Positions 16,820 to 25,835 of a DNA stretch of 33,361 bases are shown here, one piece after another. The first letter of the stretch is position 1. The number at the start of each line of letters is the position of its first letter. A model generated the notes under the pieces. That model made no database searches. It had not been told where the DNA came from and saw nothing but the letters and a program-made list of their open reading frames with translations. The position numbers and the translations under genes are program-made. The DNA is from Bacteroidales bacterium (lineage in GTDB: Bacteria > Bacteroidota > Bacteroidia > Bacteroidales > PUMT01). The stretch lies in NCBI GenBank assembly GCA_007132225.1, contig SLPB01000080.1:1-33361 (forward strand), in the 5' to 3' direction.

Positions 16820-17209
16820 ATGACCGGCCTTACAATGTCACCAACTTTTTATACTCCCCATGTTGCTTTCCATCCTGAAGGGGACCTCACCATATCCGGA
16901 AAAGCCATGACAACGAAGGCCTGTTTATTCTTTAACCCGGTGCTTAACTGGCTTGAGCAGTATAAAAAATCTCCTGCTCAAAATACTGTTCTCAATCTTA
17001 ATTTTGAAATTCTTCACGTAGATTGTCTTGTTAAATTGATGGACATTTTCAGGTTACTTGAATCAATTACAAAAAAAGGCCACCAGGCAGAGGTGAACTG
17101 GTACTATGAAAAAGAAGATGAAGACATGAAAGAAATAGCAGATATGGTTTCAGAAATACTTAAAGCGTTGCCGGTAAACAAGATAATGATTGAAAAAAAA
17201 GTAGCATAA
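16820..17209 (+). CDS. SiaC-family (DUF1987) regulatory protein with replaced phosphosite
   Basis: A 129-residue single-domain protein of the DUF1987/SiaC family. In Pseudomonas SiaC is phosphorylated on a threonine by SiaB and controls a diguanylate cyclase. Family features seen are PTFYTPHVAFHPEGDLTISGKA, a WLEQY segment, LMDIFRLLE and VNWYYEKEDEDMKEIADM. The usual phospho-acceptor segment is N-T-S-S. At the aligned position, 12 residues before MDIF, this protein reads H-V-D-C (66-69). The usual PEN after the first strand reads TTK (31-33). It therefore cannot be phosphorylated at that site and may be a locked or phosphomimetic form. No siaA, siaB or siaD homologue is adjacent. Met6 is an alternative start. 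Confidence 0.82.
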   Translation: MTGLTMSPTFYTPHVAFHPEGDLTISGKAMTTKACLFFNPVLNWLEQYKKSPAQNTVLNLNFEILHVDCLVKLMDIFRLLESITKKGHQAEVNWYYEKEDEDMKEIADMVSEILKALPVNKIMIEKKVA

Positions 17210-17229
17210 TTGCCCCGATTGGAATGTAA

Positions 17230-18264
17230 TTAAAAAATATAGGGTTTCATCTCCCCGGCAGACTTGTAAACGGCCAAAACTATTTCAACAGCTTTTCTTG
17301 CCTCGGGGCCGCTTATTTCAAATTCCTGACCTGTCTCGATTGATTCTATAAAAGATGAAATATTTTTTGCATGAGGTTGAAAAGGTATTGCGCCGGGGTC
17401 AGATGCCCCGCCACCACCTTCAGCCTTGCTGAATTTGTTGATAATTTCCTTATCTGCCTTAGTATTGTCGGCAAACTCCCACACCTTTATTATATCGTCT
17501 GCCATGACAACCGTTCCTTTAGTCCCGGTAATTTCAATTCTTCGGGGCTGGCCGGGATATGATGCTGTTGAACCATATATTGCACCCAGGGAATTATTCC
17601 TGAATCGCAACACTGCTGCCGCAGTATCTTCAACCTCTATGTTATGCCCATGGGTTGCGGTATAGGCCTGCAATGATTCAACAGGTCCCATAAGATACTG
17701 AAGAAGGTCAACCATGTGAATTGACTGGTTGATCAGTGCCCCGCCTCCATCGAGTTTCCATGTTCCGTGCCAGCTGTCATTGTAGTAATCATCCCCTCTC
17801 CACCAGGGCACATAAACTGCAGCAAAACTTATCGTGCCAAACCGCCCGTTCTCAAGGGCCGACTTTAAAGGTTTCAGTGATTCACTGAAACGAAAATTAA
17901 AAATGCCACCAAGTCTGGTGCCGGCGCTGGCATGCGCCTCTATCATATTATCGATACGATCAAGAGATATCTCCAGGGGTTTTTCACAAATCACATGTTT
18001 CCCCCGTTTAGCAGCTTCTATAGCTGGTTCCATGTGAGCACCGCTTGGAGTGGCAATAGTAACAATGTCAATATCATCGTTAGCAAGCAATTCACTGTGA
18101 CTGCTATATGACCTGCAGTCATATTTTGCGGCTAAGTTTTTCAATTTCTCCTTGTTGGTGCCACAAACACCAACAAGCCGTGCATTACCTAAACTTTCTA
18201 TAGCCTTTGCATGAAAATCAGCAATAAGCCCAGCTCCTATAATTCCAAATTTCCAGATTTTCAT
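17230..18264 (-). CDS. Gfo/Idh/MocA-family NAD(P)-dependent oxidoreductase
   Basis: A 344-residue two-domain dehydrogenase. The N-terminal Rossmann fold opens with KFGIIGAGLIADFHAKAI (GxGxxA type). IVTIATPSGAH and the conserved EKP (CEKPLEI, about residues 94-96) complete the cofactor/active-site region. The C-terminal alpha/beta domain carries GGALINQSIHMVDLLQYLMG, with the His of the GG(G)xxxDxxxHxxD-like catalytic segment. Family members oxidise or epimerise sugars, inositols and amino sugars; the substrate here is not identifiable. It is convergent with the SiaC-like gene (20 bp between stops). There is no signal peptide, so it is cytosolic, and no sugar-catabolic neighbour is on the same strand. 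Confidence 0.92.
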   Translation of the reverse strand: MKIWKFGIIGAGLIADFHAKAIESLGNARLVGVCGTNKEKLKNLAAKYDCRSYSSHSELLANDDIDIVTIATPSGAHMEPAIEAAKRGKHVICEKPLEISLDRIDNMIEAHASAGTRLGGIFNFRFSESLKPLKSALENGRFGTISFAAVYVPWWRGDDYYNDSWHGTWKLDGGGALINQSIHMVDLLQYLMGPVESLQAYTATHGHNIEVEDTAAAVLRFRNNSLGAIYGSTASYPGQPRRIEITGTKGTVVMADDIIKVWEFADNTKADKEIINKFSKAEGGGGASDPGAIPFQPHAKNISSFIESIETGQEFEISGPEARKAVEIVLAVYKSAGEMKPYIF

Positions 18265-18418
18265 AATCAGTATAATACTTGTTATTTAAATTTATACTAA
18301 TGTCAGTCCGATGCAATTTCTCTTTCGAACCATAAAATATAGCCCGGAATAACATGATCACATAAAAATAAGGTTTTGAAGTTAAAAAGTAAAATATTCT
18401 TTAATGCCCTGTCCGCAC

Positions 18419-19621
18419 TTAGTTCATATACTGACGGTACCTGCGGTGTTTTGGACGGGCTGCTTTTACGGTCTGACTAGCAGGATTACCCGGGCTGCCC
18501 GGATAAGGATGATTTTCAACAACCGGAATTTTTTTCAAAATAAGTTTTTCTATATCCCGCAGTTCCTTTCTTTGTTCTTCATCGCAAAATGCAATAGCGG
18601 TGCCGTCAAGCCCTGCTCTGCCTGTGCGGCCTATGCGATGGATGTAGGTTTCCGGCACGTTGGGCAGATCATAATTGAATACATGTGAGAGTTCATCAAT
18701 ATCGATACCCCTTGCAGCAATATCGGTAGCAACCAGAACTTTCAGCTTTCCTGATTTAAAGTCCTTCAAAGCACTTTGACGCGCATTCTGGCTTTTGTTG
18801 CCATGTATAGCAGCAGCCCTTATCTCTGCACGGTGCAGGAACTTAACCACTTTGTCAGCGCCATGCTTGGTACGTGTAAATACAAGGGCGGTAGATATAT
18901 CCTGCTCTTTAAGCAAGTGCAGCAAAATCTTGGGTTTGTCGGATTTGTTGGTGTGGTAAATGCTTTGTGTAATCTTATCAACGGTAGAGGTTGGGGGCGT
19001 CACCTCTACTTTTACCGGGTCTTTCAGCAAAGTGCCGGCAAGTTTTTCAATTTCATCAGGCATGGTAGCCGAGAAAAACAAAGTTTGCCGCCTGGCAGGC
19101 AGAAGCTTGATAACCTTCTTTATATCGTGGATAAATCCCATATCAAGCATACGGTCGGCCTCGTCTAGTACGAAGATTTCAAGCTGATTAAGCCTGATAA
19201 AACCCTGGCTGATCAAATCAAGCAATCTGCCAGGTGTGGCAACAAGAACGTCAACACCCTTTCTCAGGGCCCTGGTTTGAGGTAACTGCGATACACCGCC
19301 ATAAACGATGGTGTGCCGGATGCCGGTATATTTACCGTAAGTGGCAAAGCTCTCCTCAATCTGGATGGCAAGCTCCCTTGTAGGGGTAATTATCAGAGCC
19401 TTGATACCGGGCTTTGGTTGTCTTTGCTGGTGTAATAACTGGATAATAGGAATTGCGAAAGCAGCAGTTTTGCCGGTTCCGGTCTGGGCGCAACCCTGAA
19501 GGTCACGGCCTGCAAGCACATGCGGTATGGCTTGCTTCTGAATAGGGGTAGGAATAGTATATCCTTCGGCTGTCAAGGCTTCCATGACAGGATCGATCAA
19601 TTTTAAAGATGTAAATGACAT
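18419..19621 (-). CDS. DEAD-box ATP-dependent RNA helicase (RhlE-like)
   Basis: A 400-residue RNA helicase with two RecA domains. Motifs in order: Q motif with Phe3 and PTPIQKQAIP (Gln28), Walker A AQTGTGKT (45-52), Ia PTRELA (80-85), GG (108-109), TPGR (129-132), DEAD (153-156), SAT, ARGIDI and HRIGRTGRAG. The C-terminal tail after motif VI is short (about 65 residues, basic ending RPKHRRYRQYMN) and could bind RNA. The motif set fits the RhlE/CsdA branch that acts in ribosome assembly and RNA turnover, often cold-induced. A 130-bp upstream region with AT-rich palindromic stretches could be a long 5' leader. The gene is probably monocistronic. Confidence 0.95.
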   Translation of the reverse strand: MSFTSLKLIDPVMEALTAEGYTIPTPIQKQAIPHVLAGRDLQGCAQTGTGKTAAFAIPIIQLLHQQRQPKPGIKALIITPTRELAIQIEESFATYGKYTGIRHTIVYGGVSQLPQTRALRKGVDVLVATPGRLLDLISQGFIRLNQLEIFVLDEADRMLDMGFIHDIKKVIKLLPARRQTLFFSATMPDEIEKLAGTLLKDPVKVEVTPPTSTVDKITQSIYHTNKSDKPKILLHLLKEQDISTALVFTRTKHGADKVVKFLHRAEIRAAAIHGNKSQNARQSALKDFKSGKLKVLVATDIAARGIDIDELSHVFNYDLPNVPETYIHRIGRTGRAGLDGTAIAFCDEEQRKELRDIEKLILKKIPVVENHPYPGSPGNPASQTVKAARPKHRRYRQYMN

Positions 19622-19954
19622 TAAATTAAAGGGGTAAAATGTAGCTGACTAAGACGTTGCATTTTCTGGACCAGCGGAAAGTAATTGTTTGAGCGGCTTA
19701 CAACTTGCCGTAAAGAGTAATTTAAACGTGTAAATATACACATTTATTATAACACATGTTTACTAAGAGATTAATTTCCCCGGAGATACAAAGTGGTATT
19801 TTAAGTAAAATGAATGATAATGAAATGAATGCGGCTGAAAATAGTTTGATTCAATTCTTTGAAGCTTTTTTGATTAGCACAAGAAAGAATATCCTAATTA
19901 GTCCAAATATCCGCATGCTGATTCACGCCTGTAAAAATGTCTTGCCGGAAGAAA
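19622..19954. other. Intergenic, rhlE-like 5' side / ATPase 3' side
   Basis: A 333-bp gap between two minus-strand genes. The part near 19621-19760 is the probable promoter/5' leader of the helicase; TATATTTA on the minus strand near 19731-19738 resembles a -7 box with the last base changed. A plus-strand ORF from 19756 (94 codons) fills the rest but runs 86 bp antisense into the ATPase gene. It shows no recognisable motif or start signal and I do not accept it as a gene. Confidence 0.4.
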
Positions 19955-20707
19955 TCAAACCGGGATTATTGCCAAATGCCCTTTGTGACGGATCATTTCT
20001 ACCTGCACGCCATATACCTCCGACAGAATTTGGGGAGTAATACTCTCTATTGATCCCTGGGCAACAATATGGCCTTTATTTAAAAGAAGAATATCATCGG
20101 CAAACCGGAAAGCCAGGTTTAGGTTGTGCATTGTAATTACTGCTGCCAAAGAATTCTCTTTTACAATGCGGCGAATGGTATGGAGAATATCCATTTGATT
20201 TTTTAAATCCAGATTGCTGGTGGGTTCATCCAAAAGAAAAATTCTGGGTTCCTGCACAAATGCACGTGCAATACATACTTTTTGCAACTCTCCACCGCTC
20301 AACTGATTTATGTTTCGCATGGTCATATCTCCAAGTCCCAGTTGCTGCAGTGTATTGCTTACCCGGGCAAAATCATTGGCGGTAGCCCTTAATCCAACAT
20401 GCGGTTTGCGACCAAGCAGCACTGCATCGAAAAGGCTCATATTTCCGGCAGTGTTCCGCTGCGCTACGTACCCTAATTTTTTTGCAATCTGGCTTGCAGG
20501 CATCTGCAACACATTGCTGTTTTCAACTTCCACAACTCCCTTTTGTGGTTTTAATATTGCATTAATGCTTCGCAATAATGTGGTTTTTCCTGCCCCGTTT
20601 GGACCTAATAATACGAGGATGTTTCCCTTCCCGACTGAAAAAGAGAGATTCTTCAGGATAAGCTCCCCTTTACGATACGAAACGGATATGTTTTTTACAT
20701 CAAGCAT
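19955..20707 (-). CDS. ABC transporter ATP-binding protein (FecE/BtuD/FhuC type)
   Basis: The 250-residue cytosolic ATPase subunit of a type II importer. It has Walker A GPNGAGKT (35-42), Q-loop YVAQRN, signature LSGGELQKV, Walker B IFLLDEPTSNLDL and the H-loop His in AAVITMHNLNL. The family couples ATP hydrolysis to uptake of iron-siderophore, haem or cobalamin across the inner membrane. Its ATG overlaps the permease stop by one base (TAATG), indicating translational coupling. The operon order receptor, binding protein, permease, ATPase supports the role. There is no unusual truncation. Confidence 0.95.
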   Translation of the reverse strand: MLDVKNISVSYRKGELILKNLSFSVGKGNILVLLGPNGAGKTTLLRSINAILKPQKGVVEVENSNVLQMPASQIAKKLGYVAQRNTAGNMSLFDAVLLGRKPHVGLRATANDFARVSNTLQQLGLGDMTMRNINQLSGGELQKVCIARAFVQEPRIFLLDEPTSNLDLKNQMDILHTIRRIVKENSLAAVITMHNLNLAFRFADDILLLNKGHIVAQGSIESITPQILSEVYGVQVEMIRHKGHLAIIPV

Positions 20708-21795
20708 TATTTCACTCTTTTACTTAGTAGAAGATATATAAACAGGGGGCCTCCGATAAAGGAAGTCAGAACAGCTACCGGCAAAACATGGGGTTTAAGC
20801 ATAAGCCTTGCTGCAATATCGGATACCATCAGCAAGGCCGAACCGCACAAAAAACTTGCCGGTATGACAAAGCGATAATCGTCGCCTATGAACCTTCGCA
20901 CCATGTGCGGACTGATAAGTCCGACAAAAGCAATGATTCCCAGGAACGATACAATAGTTGCAGTTATCAGTGAAGCAACAATCATTCCCAGGATACGGAC
21001 AAGGTCAACGCGCACACCGAGTCCCCGGGCTGTTTCATCACCTGTTTCTATAGCATTGTAATTCCACCTGTTCAGGATAAAGAACAAAGTGCCCGATACC
21101 ACAGCAACGGCCATAATGATAACCTCAGGCCATCCGGCCCGGCCAACATCTCCAAAAGACCAAAAAACTATGGCTGCCAGTTGAACATCGTCAGCAAAAT
21201 ATTGAAGGAACATGGTGCCGGCTGAGAAAACAGAACCCAGGGCTACACCGCAAAGTACCATTACTTCCGGGCCTGTACTATGAAATCTTGCGATGAGTAT
21301 TATTATTATAGCAGAAACCATGCACATTAAAAAAGCGAATCCAATGGTAATCAAAGGGTTGAGCACCGTAACAGCACCCACCTGGGTGGATTGCATTACC
21401 CCTGCACCCATAAACATAATTGCAACGGCAGCTCCAAAAGCCCCGGCCTGCGAAATACCCAGCGTAAAAGGTGAGCCCAGCGGATTGCGGAGAACCGACT
21501 GCATAACGGCACCCGAAATGGCAAGCCCGCCACCTGCAATAAGCGCAGCCAAAGCGTTAGGTAGCCGTATGTTGGTTATTATGTTTTGAAACTGGGGCAT
21601 GTCCCCGAAACCAAAGAGGGATCTTAAAACAGAATTGAAAGGTATTGTAACAGCACCAAGGGAAATAGATGCGAAAAACGAAATCAGACATATCACTATC
21701 AGTGATACAAGAAATAAGCGTTTTCTGTGAATATATTTTACGTATTCAGGAAAAGGAGTGTTCCTGCATTTCTGCCTGTTACCTCTATGCATCAT
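20707..21795 (-). CDS. FecCD/BtuC-family ABC transporter permease
   Basis: A 362-residue inner-membrane permease with about 9-10 hydrophobic helices. Typical family segments are LPNALAALIAGGGLAISGAVMQSVLRNPLGSP split over TM2, LGISQAGAFGAA, and IVSFLGIIAFVGLISPHMVRR, which includes the cytoplasmic helix that docks the ATPase. This is the type II importer fold (BtuC, FhuB, FecCD) and a single subunit is expected to homodimerise. Its start overlaps the binding-protein stop by four bases (ATGA), so translation is probably coupled. The substrate class, corrinoid or iron chelate, is not resolved. Confidence 0.95.
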   Translation of the reverse strand: MMHRGNRQKCRNTPFPEYVKYIHRKRLFLVSLIVICLISFFASISLGAVTIPFNSVLRSLFGFGDMPQFQNIITNIRLPNALAALIAGGGLAISGAVMQSVLRNPLGSPFTLGISQAGAFGAAVAIMFMGAGVMQSTQVGAVTVLNPLITIGFAFLMCMVSAIIIILIARFHSTGPEVMVLCGVALGSVFSAGTMFLQYFADDVQLAAIVFWSFGDVGRAGWPEVIIMAVAVVSGTLFFILNRWNYNAIETGDETARGLGVRVDLVRILGMIVASLITATIVSFLGIIAFVGLISPHMVRRFIGDDYRFVIPASFLCGSALLMVSDIAARLMLKPHVLPVAVLTSFIGGPLFIYLLLSKRVK

Positions 21796-23021
21796 GGGAA
21801 AGCAACTTTTGTGAATCCGGTATTGCCAAACATTTCATTTAATTTACCAAACGAAGGCTCTCCATTCAGAAAAACAGATATCTCTTCGGCTTTTTTTAGG
21901 GGGTCAATATCAGAAAAGGCATCGGGATAAATAATCTTGCCTATGAAGTAAGCATTGGCCAGTACCACTTCAATGTTCTGATTATACGAATAGTTAGGGA
22001 AAATACCGTAAACCTGTTTGTTTTTTACCGCGCGCAAATGTTTATAAGAGCGGTCGTTGCGTAACTGCTCCAGCGCGTTTATGCCTGCCCCAAGCCTCAG
22101 GGTCGAAATATCGACAAAAATTATATCGGGGTCCCAGACAATAATCTGCTCTTTTGCAACATTCAGATATGACACTGGTTCGTTATCGTTTCCCTGACTT
22201 GCAACATTTTTCAGACTCAAAAAAGCAAAAGGTGCAAAGGCCGGATCGGTCGATTGTATGCCATGAGGCCCGCTCTGTCCCAGTCCACCAACATAACATG
22301 ACAGGGAGGAAGGTACAGCGCTTCGGATCTTCAAATCATATATTATACTGTCAATATAAGCTATGACATCTTCAACACGCTGCTTTTTGTCAACAACATC
22401 GCCCATTAAACGCAAAGATTGATTTAGTTTATGACGGTTGTAAGTAAGGTTTCCATAGGTTAAAGTGATTACAGGGATACCGGTTTTGCTGCTTAGAATG
22501 TCCGGGCTCACCCCTCCACCGGGAACCATTTTAAAAATCACTTCTGGCTGTGGTTCTAACCCGGCAATTAGTTCAGGGTTGTCGTATCCTCTGAATTCAC
22601 CAAAAACAGGATAACTTTTGAACTGAGGATTGGCAATGGCATAGGGACGTGCGTTAATGGGAGAGCCCCGTAGTTCAATGCCGTCAACAGCAGCAATACG
22701 GTCATGTGCCTTTAGATAGGTCAGCAACCTTAAACATCCTGCCCCGGAACATATAACCTTGTCCGTCTTCCTGGGAATTGTTGATATTCTGCCAGTGGCA
22801 TCAGTTATTTCGCGTGTGCCATCCGCTACACAATCAGGCGACACCTGATCTGAACCAAACTTTGTCCGTTCCCTCCTTCCTTCCTGACTCCGCTCTGCCG
22901 AAGGGTTTTTATTGCACGAAAAGATTATGATTATAAAAAAAATATATGATGCTGCATATAACAGCTGGCAGATATTGTTTTTCCTCTCTTTCTTTTTATG
23001 AACTGCAGAAAATATATACAT
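21792..23021 (-). CDS. Lipoprotein substrate-binding protein of FecB/BtuF-like family
   Basis: A 409-residue periplasmic binding protein. The N-terminus has a basic region, a hydrophobic stretch (about 20-35) and FSC with Cys36, a probable lipid attachment site. The mature start shows REITDATGRISTIPRKTDKVICSGAG, the standard opening of TroA/FecB-type helical-backbone proteins. The middle carries CYVGGLGQSGPHGIQST. I associate this pattern with a subgroup common in methanogens and strict anaerobes rather than classical FepB/BtuF; this is from memory. Ligands could be ferric siderophore, haem, corrinoid or another metal complex. It is 112 bp downstream of the receptor gene and overlaps the permease gene by four bases. 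Confidence 0.88.
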   Translation of the reverse strand: MYIFSAVHKKKERKNNICQLLYAASYIFFIIIIFSCNKNPSAERSQEGRRERTKFGSDQVSPDCVADGTREITDATGRISTIPRKTDKVICSGAGCLRLLTYLKAHDRIAAVDGIELRGSPINARPYAIANPQFKSYPVFGEFRGYDNPELIAGLEPQPEVIFKMVPGGGVSPDILSSKTGIPVITLTYGNLTYNRHKLNQSLRLMGDVVDKKQRVEDVIAYIDSIIYDLKIRSAVPSSLSCYVGGLGQSGPHGIQSTDPAFAPFAFLSLKNVASQGNDNEPVSYLNVAKEQIIVWDPDIIFVDISTLRLGAGINALEQLRNDRSYKHLRAVKNKQVYGIFPNYSYNQNIEVVLANAYFIGKIIYPDAFSDIDPLKKAEEISVFLNGEPSFGKLNEMFGNTGFTKVAFP

Positions 23022-23133
23022 TCGTATATCTCTTTGTTTGTTAATTGTTCAATCTCTTATTATCCTGAAAACACAGACAGTTAAATAATGTCAAACCGCA
23101 CCGCTAAATAATATAACACCTTTGCTGAACAAC

Positions 23134-25203
23134 TCAGAGATCAACCTTTATACCCCCATTAAAAATTATACCGGGGGCAATCGTATTATTCGATGAGGGT
23201 GTTAGAAATATCGGATACTTTTTATCTAAAATGTTTTCAGCATTTATATAAACCATTGCTATATTCATAAGCTTCCGTGAAAACGATAAATCCACGGTAT
23301 AATAGTTGTCTTTTTCAAGAGTGTTTTCGTTATCATAAAAGATTTTTGCAAATGCATTTACCCCTAAAGACACATTAATTATTTCAGGGTTAAGATAACT
23401 CACGCTAAGGTAACCACTGTGCCGTGGATTGTTGGGTAAGTAATTTCCCTTTAACGACTGGTTTTCTTCATCCTTAACAATCTCCGAAACATTATAAGTA
23501 TAATTCCCTTTAAGTGAAGTGTATTTTATTGGGCTCCATTGTGTTTCAACTTCCAGTCCGTGAATTTTGACTTCGCTTATATTGTCGAGGATGTATTCAT
23601 AGCGGGTTCTTGTATCTCCTGCAAAACTTGCAGTGTTTATGAGCCTGTCCCCTATATAATCAGTGGCCAAAGATTGATAAAACGAAACTTTTGCAACAAG
23701 ATTTTCTGCGGGATTATGTTCGGCTCCAAAGTCCCATGAAAGGATATTTTCAGGTTTCAGTCCGGGATTTGCCTCCCGGTAATATGCCCCACCTTGCCGC
23801 ACATGCACTTTGTATAGTTCAAAAAGACCTGGCATTCTAAAACCCTTTCCAATAGTTCCACGAATCGTGCTTTGTGGGCCGGGGTGCCAGCTAACTCCAA
23901 ATCTTGGGGAGAAACTCATGTTTTCAGTCATATCATACCTATTGTAGTATGCAGGTTTCCCGGCACTGGCCCGGGTATCCCAACTGCTTGCTGAGGATGT
24001 TTGAATATAATCGTAACGTAACCCCAGATTAAAAAAGAGACTGTTATCCAAGAGCTTTAAATCGGCAAGCAGAAAAGGTGATACAAGCTGCTGGTTGCCA
24101 AGGGCGCCGGCATCACGCTGACTATCGCTGTAATCTACATTATAATCAAAATTGATGTATTTATAAGAGCTGCCAAGAGTTATATTCAGCGACTGCCATT
24201 TAAAAAAAGTTCCCTGCAGGTCTAACCCCGTGTTGTACATGTTGTTAAATTTTTCTTCACGATTTAAAGAGGCAAAATTATCTGCAGCATTGTCCTGAAA
24301 AGCCGTTTTGTCTGCCTGGTTGAGAAAAGCAATACCCTTTAACCGGATATTATTGAAAAGGTGAGAATAATTTAACGTGTATTGATTAAGCTGCAATTCC
24401 TGCCTGAAAAATTCCCTTCCCTGTCCGGCATCCTGATTAAAATATAAGGCCGACAATTCAAGCTTTGACCTGCTGCTGAAATCATATAGCAGCTTCCCAA
24501 ATACCTGGCCTTTTTTACGCCACCGTTTAATCTGGTAATCAGAAGGGTCCTCAATCATGTAAAACCCATCGGTATCCTCGTACCCTCCGCTTAACAGGAA
24601 ACCAAAGTTATTTATCCTCTGGCTGTAAAAAGCATTACCCCCAAAGGTTGAGGCATTGCCGGCCTTGGCCTGAAGTCTTGCAGCACGTTTTTCGCCAGGG
24701 TTTTTGGTAATAATATTGACAACCCCTCCAAGCCCTTCTGAGCCATAAAGAGATGATGAGGGACCACGTAATATTTCAATACGCTCAATAGCTTCTTTGG
24801 GTATATGTCCCCAGGCAACCCAGGCAACCGAATTATTGAAATTATCATTTTGAGGTACTCCGTCAACCAGAAAGAGCACCCTGTTTTTTCCCACTCCTCG
24901 CATATCAATAGGGCTTACAATACCATTTGTGTGCAGACTGGAATGGCGAAAATTATATAACCCCGGAATACTTCGAATAATATCCTCAACATTGTCATAG
25001 GGTGAAACGGCAATATCTGCCGCTTCAATTACGGACAGGCTTTGGGGGACATCTTTTGCCTGCATTTGAGTTCTCAGGGCACTAACAGTGACCCCGGTTA
25101 GCTCTATGGTTTTAATAGTATCTGTCATTATATTCTCCCGGGCAAAGCCATTTATAACTATAAGAAACATTAAAACCGCTGCTGAAATTTTTATTTTATG
25201 CAT
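23134..25203 (-). CDS. TonB-dependent outer-membrane receptor (BtuB/CirA-like)
   Basis: A 689-residue outer-membrane receptor. It has a signal peptide of about 22 residues (MHKIKISAAVLMFLIVINGFA), a TonB-box-like IELTGVTVSA (about 33-42), and a plug domain with IPGLYNFRHSS, DMRGVGKNRVLFLVDGVPQ and RIEILRGPSSSLYGSEGLGGVVNIITK. A 22-strand barrel follows. It lacks the N-terminal carboxypeptidase-regulatory-like domain of SusC proteins and has no SusD neighbour, so it belongs to the small-chelate group. It is first in an operon with the binding protein, permease and ATPase, giving a complete outer- to inner-membrane route. TonB/ExbBD must be supplied elsewhere. Confidence 0.94.
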   Translation of the reverse strand: MHKIKISAAVLMFLIVINGFARENIMTDTIKTIELTGVTVSALRTQMQAKDVPQSLSVIEAADIAVSPYDNVEDIIRSIPGLYNFRHSSLHTNGIVSPIDMRGVGKNRVLFLVDGVPQNDNFNNSVAWVAWGHIPKEAIERIEILRGPSSSLYGSEGLGGVVNIITKNPGEKRAARLQAKAGNASTFGGNAFYSQRINNFGFLLSGGYEDTDGFYMIEDPSDYQIKRWRKKGQVFGKLLYDFSSRSKLELSALYFNQDAGQGREFFRQELQLNQYTLNYSHLFNNIRLKGIAFLNQADKTAFQDNAADNFASLNREEKFNNMYNTGLDLQGTFFKWQSLNITLGSSYKYINFDYNVDYSDSQRDAGALGNQQLVSPFLLADLKLLDNSLFFNLGLRYDYIQTSSASSWDTRASAGKPAYYNRYDMTENMSFSPRFGVSWHPGPQSTIRGTIGKGFRMPGLFELYKVHVRQGGAYYREANPGLKPENILSWDFGAEHNPAENLVAKVSFYQSLATDYIGDRLINTASFAGDTRTRYEYILDNISEVKIHGLEVETQWSPIKYTSLKGNYTYNVSEIVKDEENQSLKGNYLPNNPRHSGYLSVSYLNPEIINVSLGVNAFAKIFYDNENTLEKDNYYTVDLSFSRKLMNIAMVYINAENILDKKYPIFLTPSSNNTIAPGIIFNGGIKVDL

Positions 25204-25835
25204 TTTTACAATTGCGGAGTGTTACTATTTATATAATCGTGCTACCTAACAGCAAAAATAATCCTTTCTGGTCCAAAAAAAAATAATCATGCCTTTTCCC
25301 GGCAATTCCTCAGCAGCATTTTTCTGCACCTCCTCCAGGTAACAACCACAGGTTATAAGATCCCCCTTCTGCTTTCCGGCAGTCAGCTGATTAATTTATT
25401 AGTATTAGGAAGTGTACTGGGATCTGCCGCAAAAAGCCCGGAATGCCTATCGCTGCCCGGATGGGACTAAGGTTTCAGTTCCGGTTCCTGCCACTGGCAC
25501 CTGATGGAGCAAAACACTGCCACATCAGCCTTTTGCAATGTGCCGGGAAAATAAGGGGAATGACTGCATAAATAAATATTTACCAAGACAATTCTTAGTT
25601 AAATTTTTTATAGGGAATCCCTGATTTTCAGAATAGACGCCATAGCCTTATTTAGGGTCCTGAAAATGGCCGGTGGGTTCATGAGAGTGCATTATTCAAT
25701 GTCAAGAACTATTTAAATATTTTCTTTTACTAAAAAAATAATCTCATCAGGTAAAAAACCAACCAGCCTGGTTAGTCTTTTCCTATCAATAGCTCTTATT
25801 TGGTCAATCATTATATCACAACCAAAAATCTTCAA
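25204..25835. other. Long gene-free region upstream of the receptor operon
   Basis: No protein or RNA gene could be supported. The part from about 25300 to 25560 is richer in G+C than other spacers here and contains short hairpins. Examples on the minus strand are ctgatg and catcag around 25502-25529, and gccagtggc at 25491-25499. An 8-bp inverted repeat spaced by 28 bases lies at 25624-25667, and aaccag-c-ctggtt at 25761-25773. One plus-strand frame (25411-25503) reads as about 30 protein-like residues ending in a stop, possibly a degraded gene fragment. No cobalamin, TPP or FMN riboswitch core is present. Confidence 0.45.
25253..25260 (-). promoter_or_regulatory. Possible -7 box of the receptor operon
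   Basis: On the minus strand TATTTTTG matches the Bacteroidetes -7 consensus TAnnTTTG, 50 bp upstream of the receptor start. A T-rich tract with TTTG lies upstream at 25274-25277, but the 13-bp spacing is short of the usual 19-21. If this is the promoter, the 5' leader is only about 40 nt. Confidence 0.4.

Noticed and set aside
19756-20040. 94-codon plus-strand ORF in the helicase/ATPase gap
   Set aside because: It runs antisense into the 3' end of a certain gene, has no recognised domain and lacks a clear promoter. A short real protein cannot be fully excluded.
25281-25370. TPP riboswitch-like pieces (AACCTG...TACC and GGTGC...GCTGAG) on the minus strand
   Set aside because: They occur in the reverse order from a TPP riboswitch and lack the full CTGAGA and ACCC core, so this is probably chance.
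25300-25560. Cobalamin riboswitch upstream of the TonB-dependent receptor
   Set aside because: The expected context is right, but on the minus strand I could not find the GGTGxAAxTCC, CCCGCxACTG and B12-box (AGCCAGGAxACCTGCC) elements in order. Only scattered partial resemblances occur.
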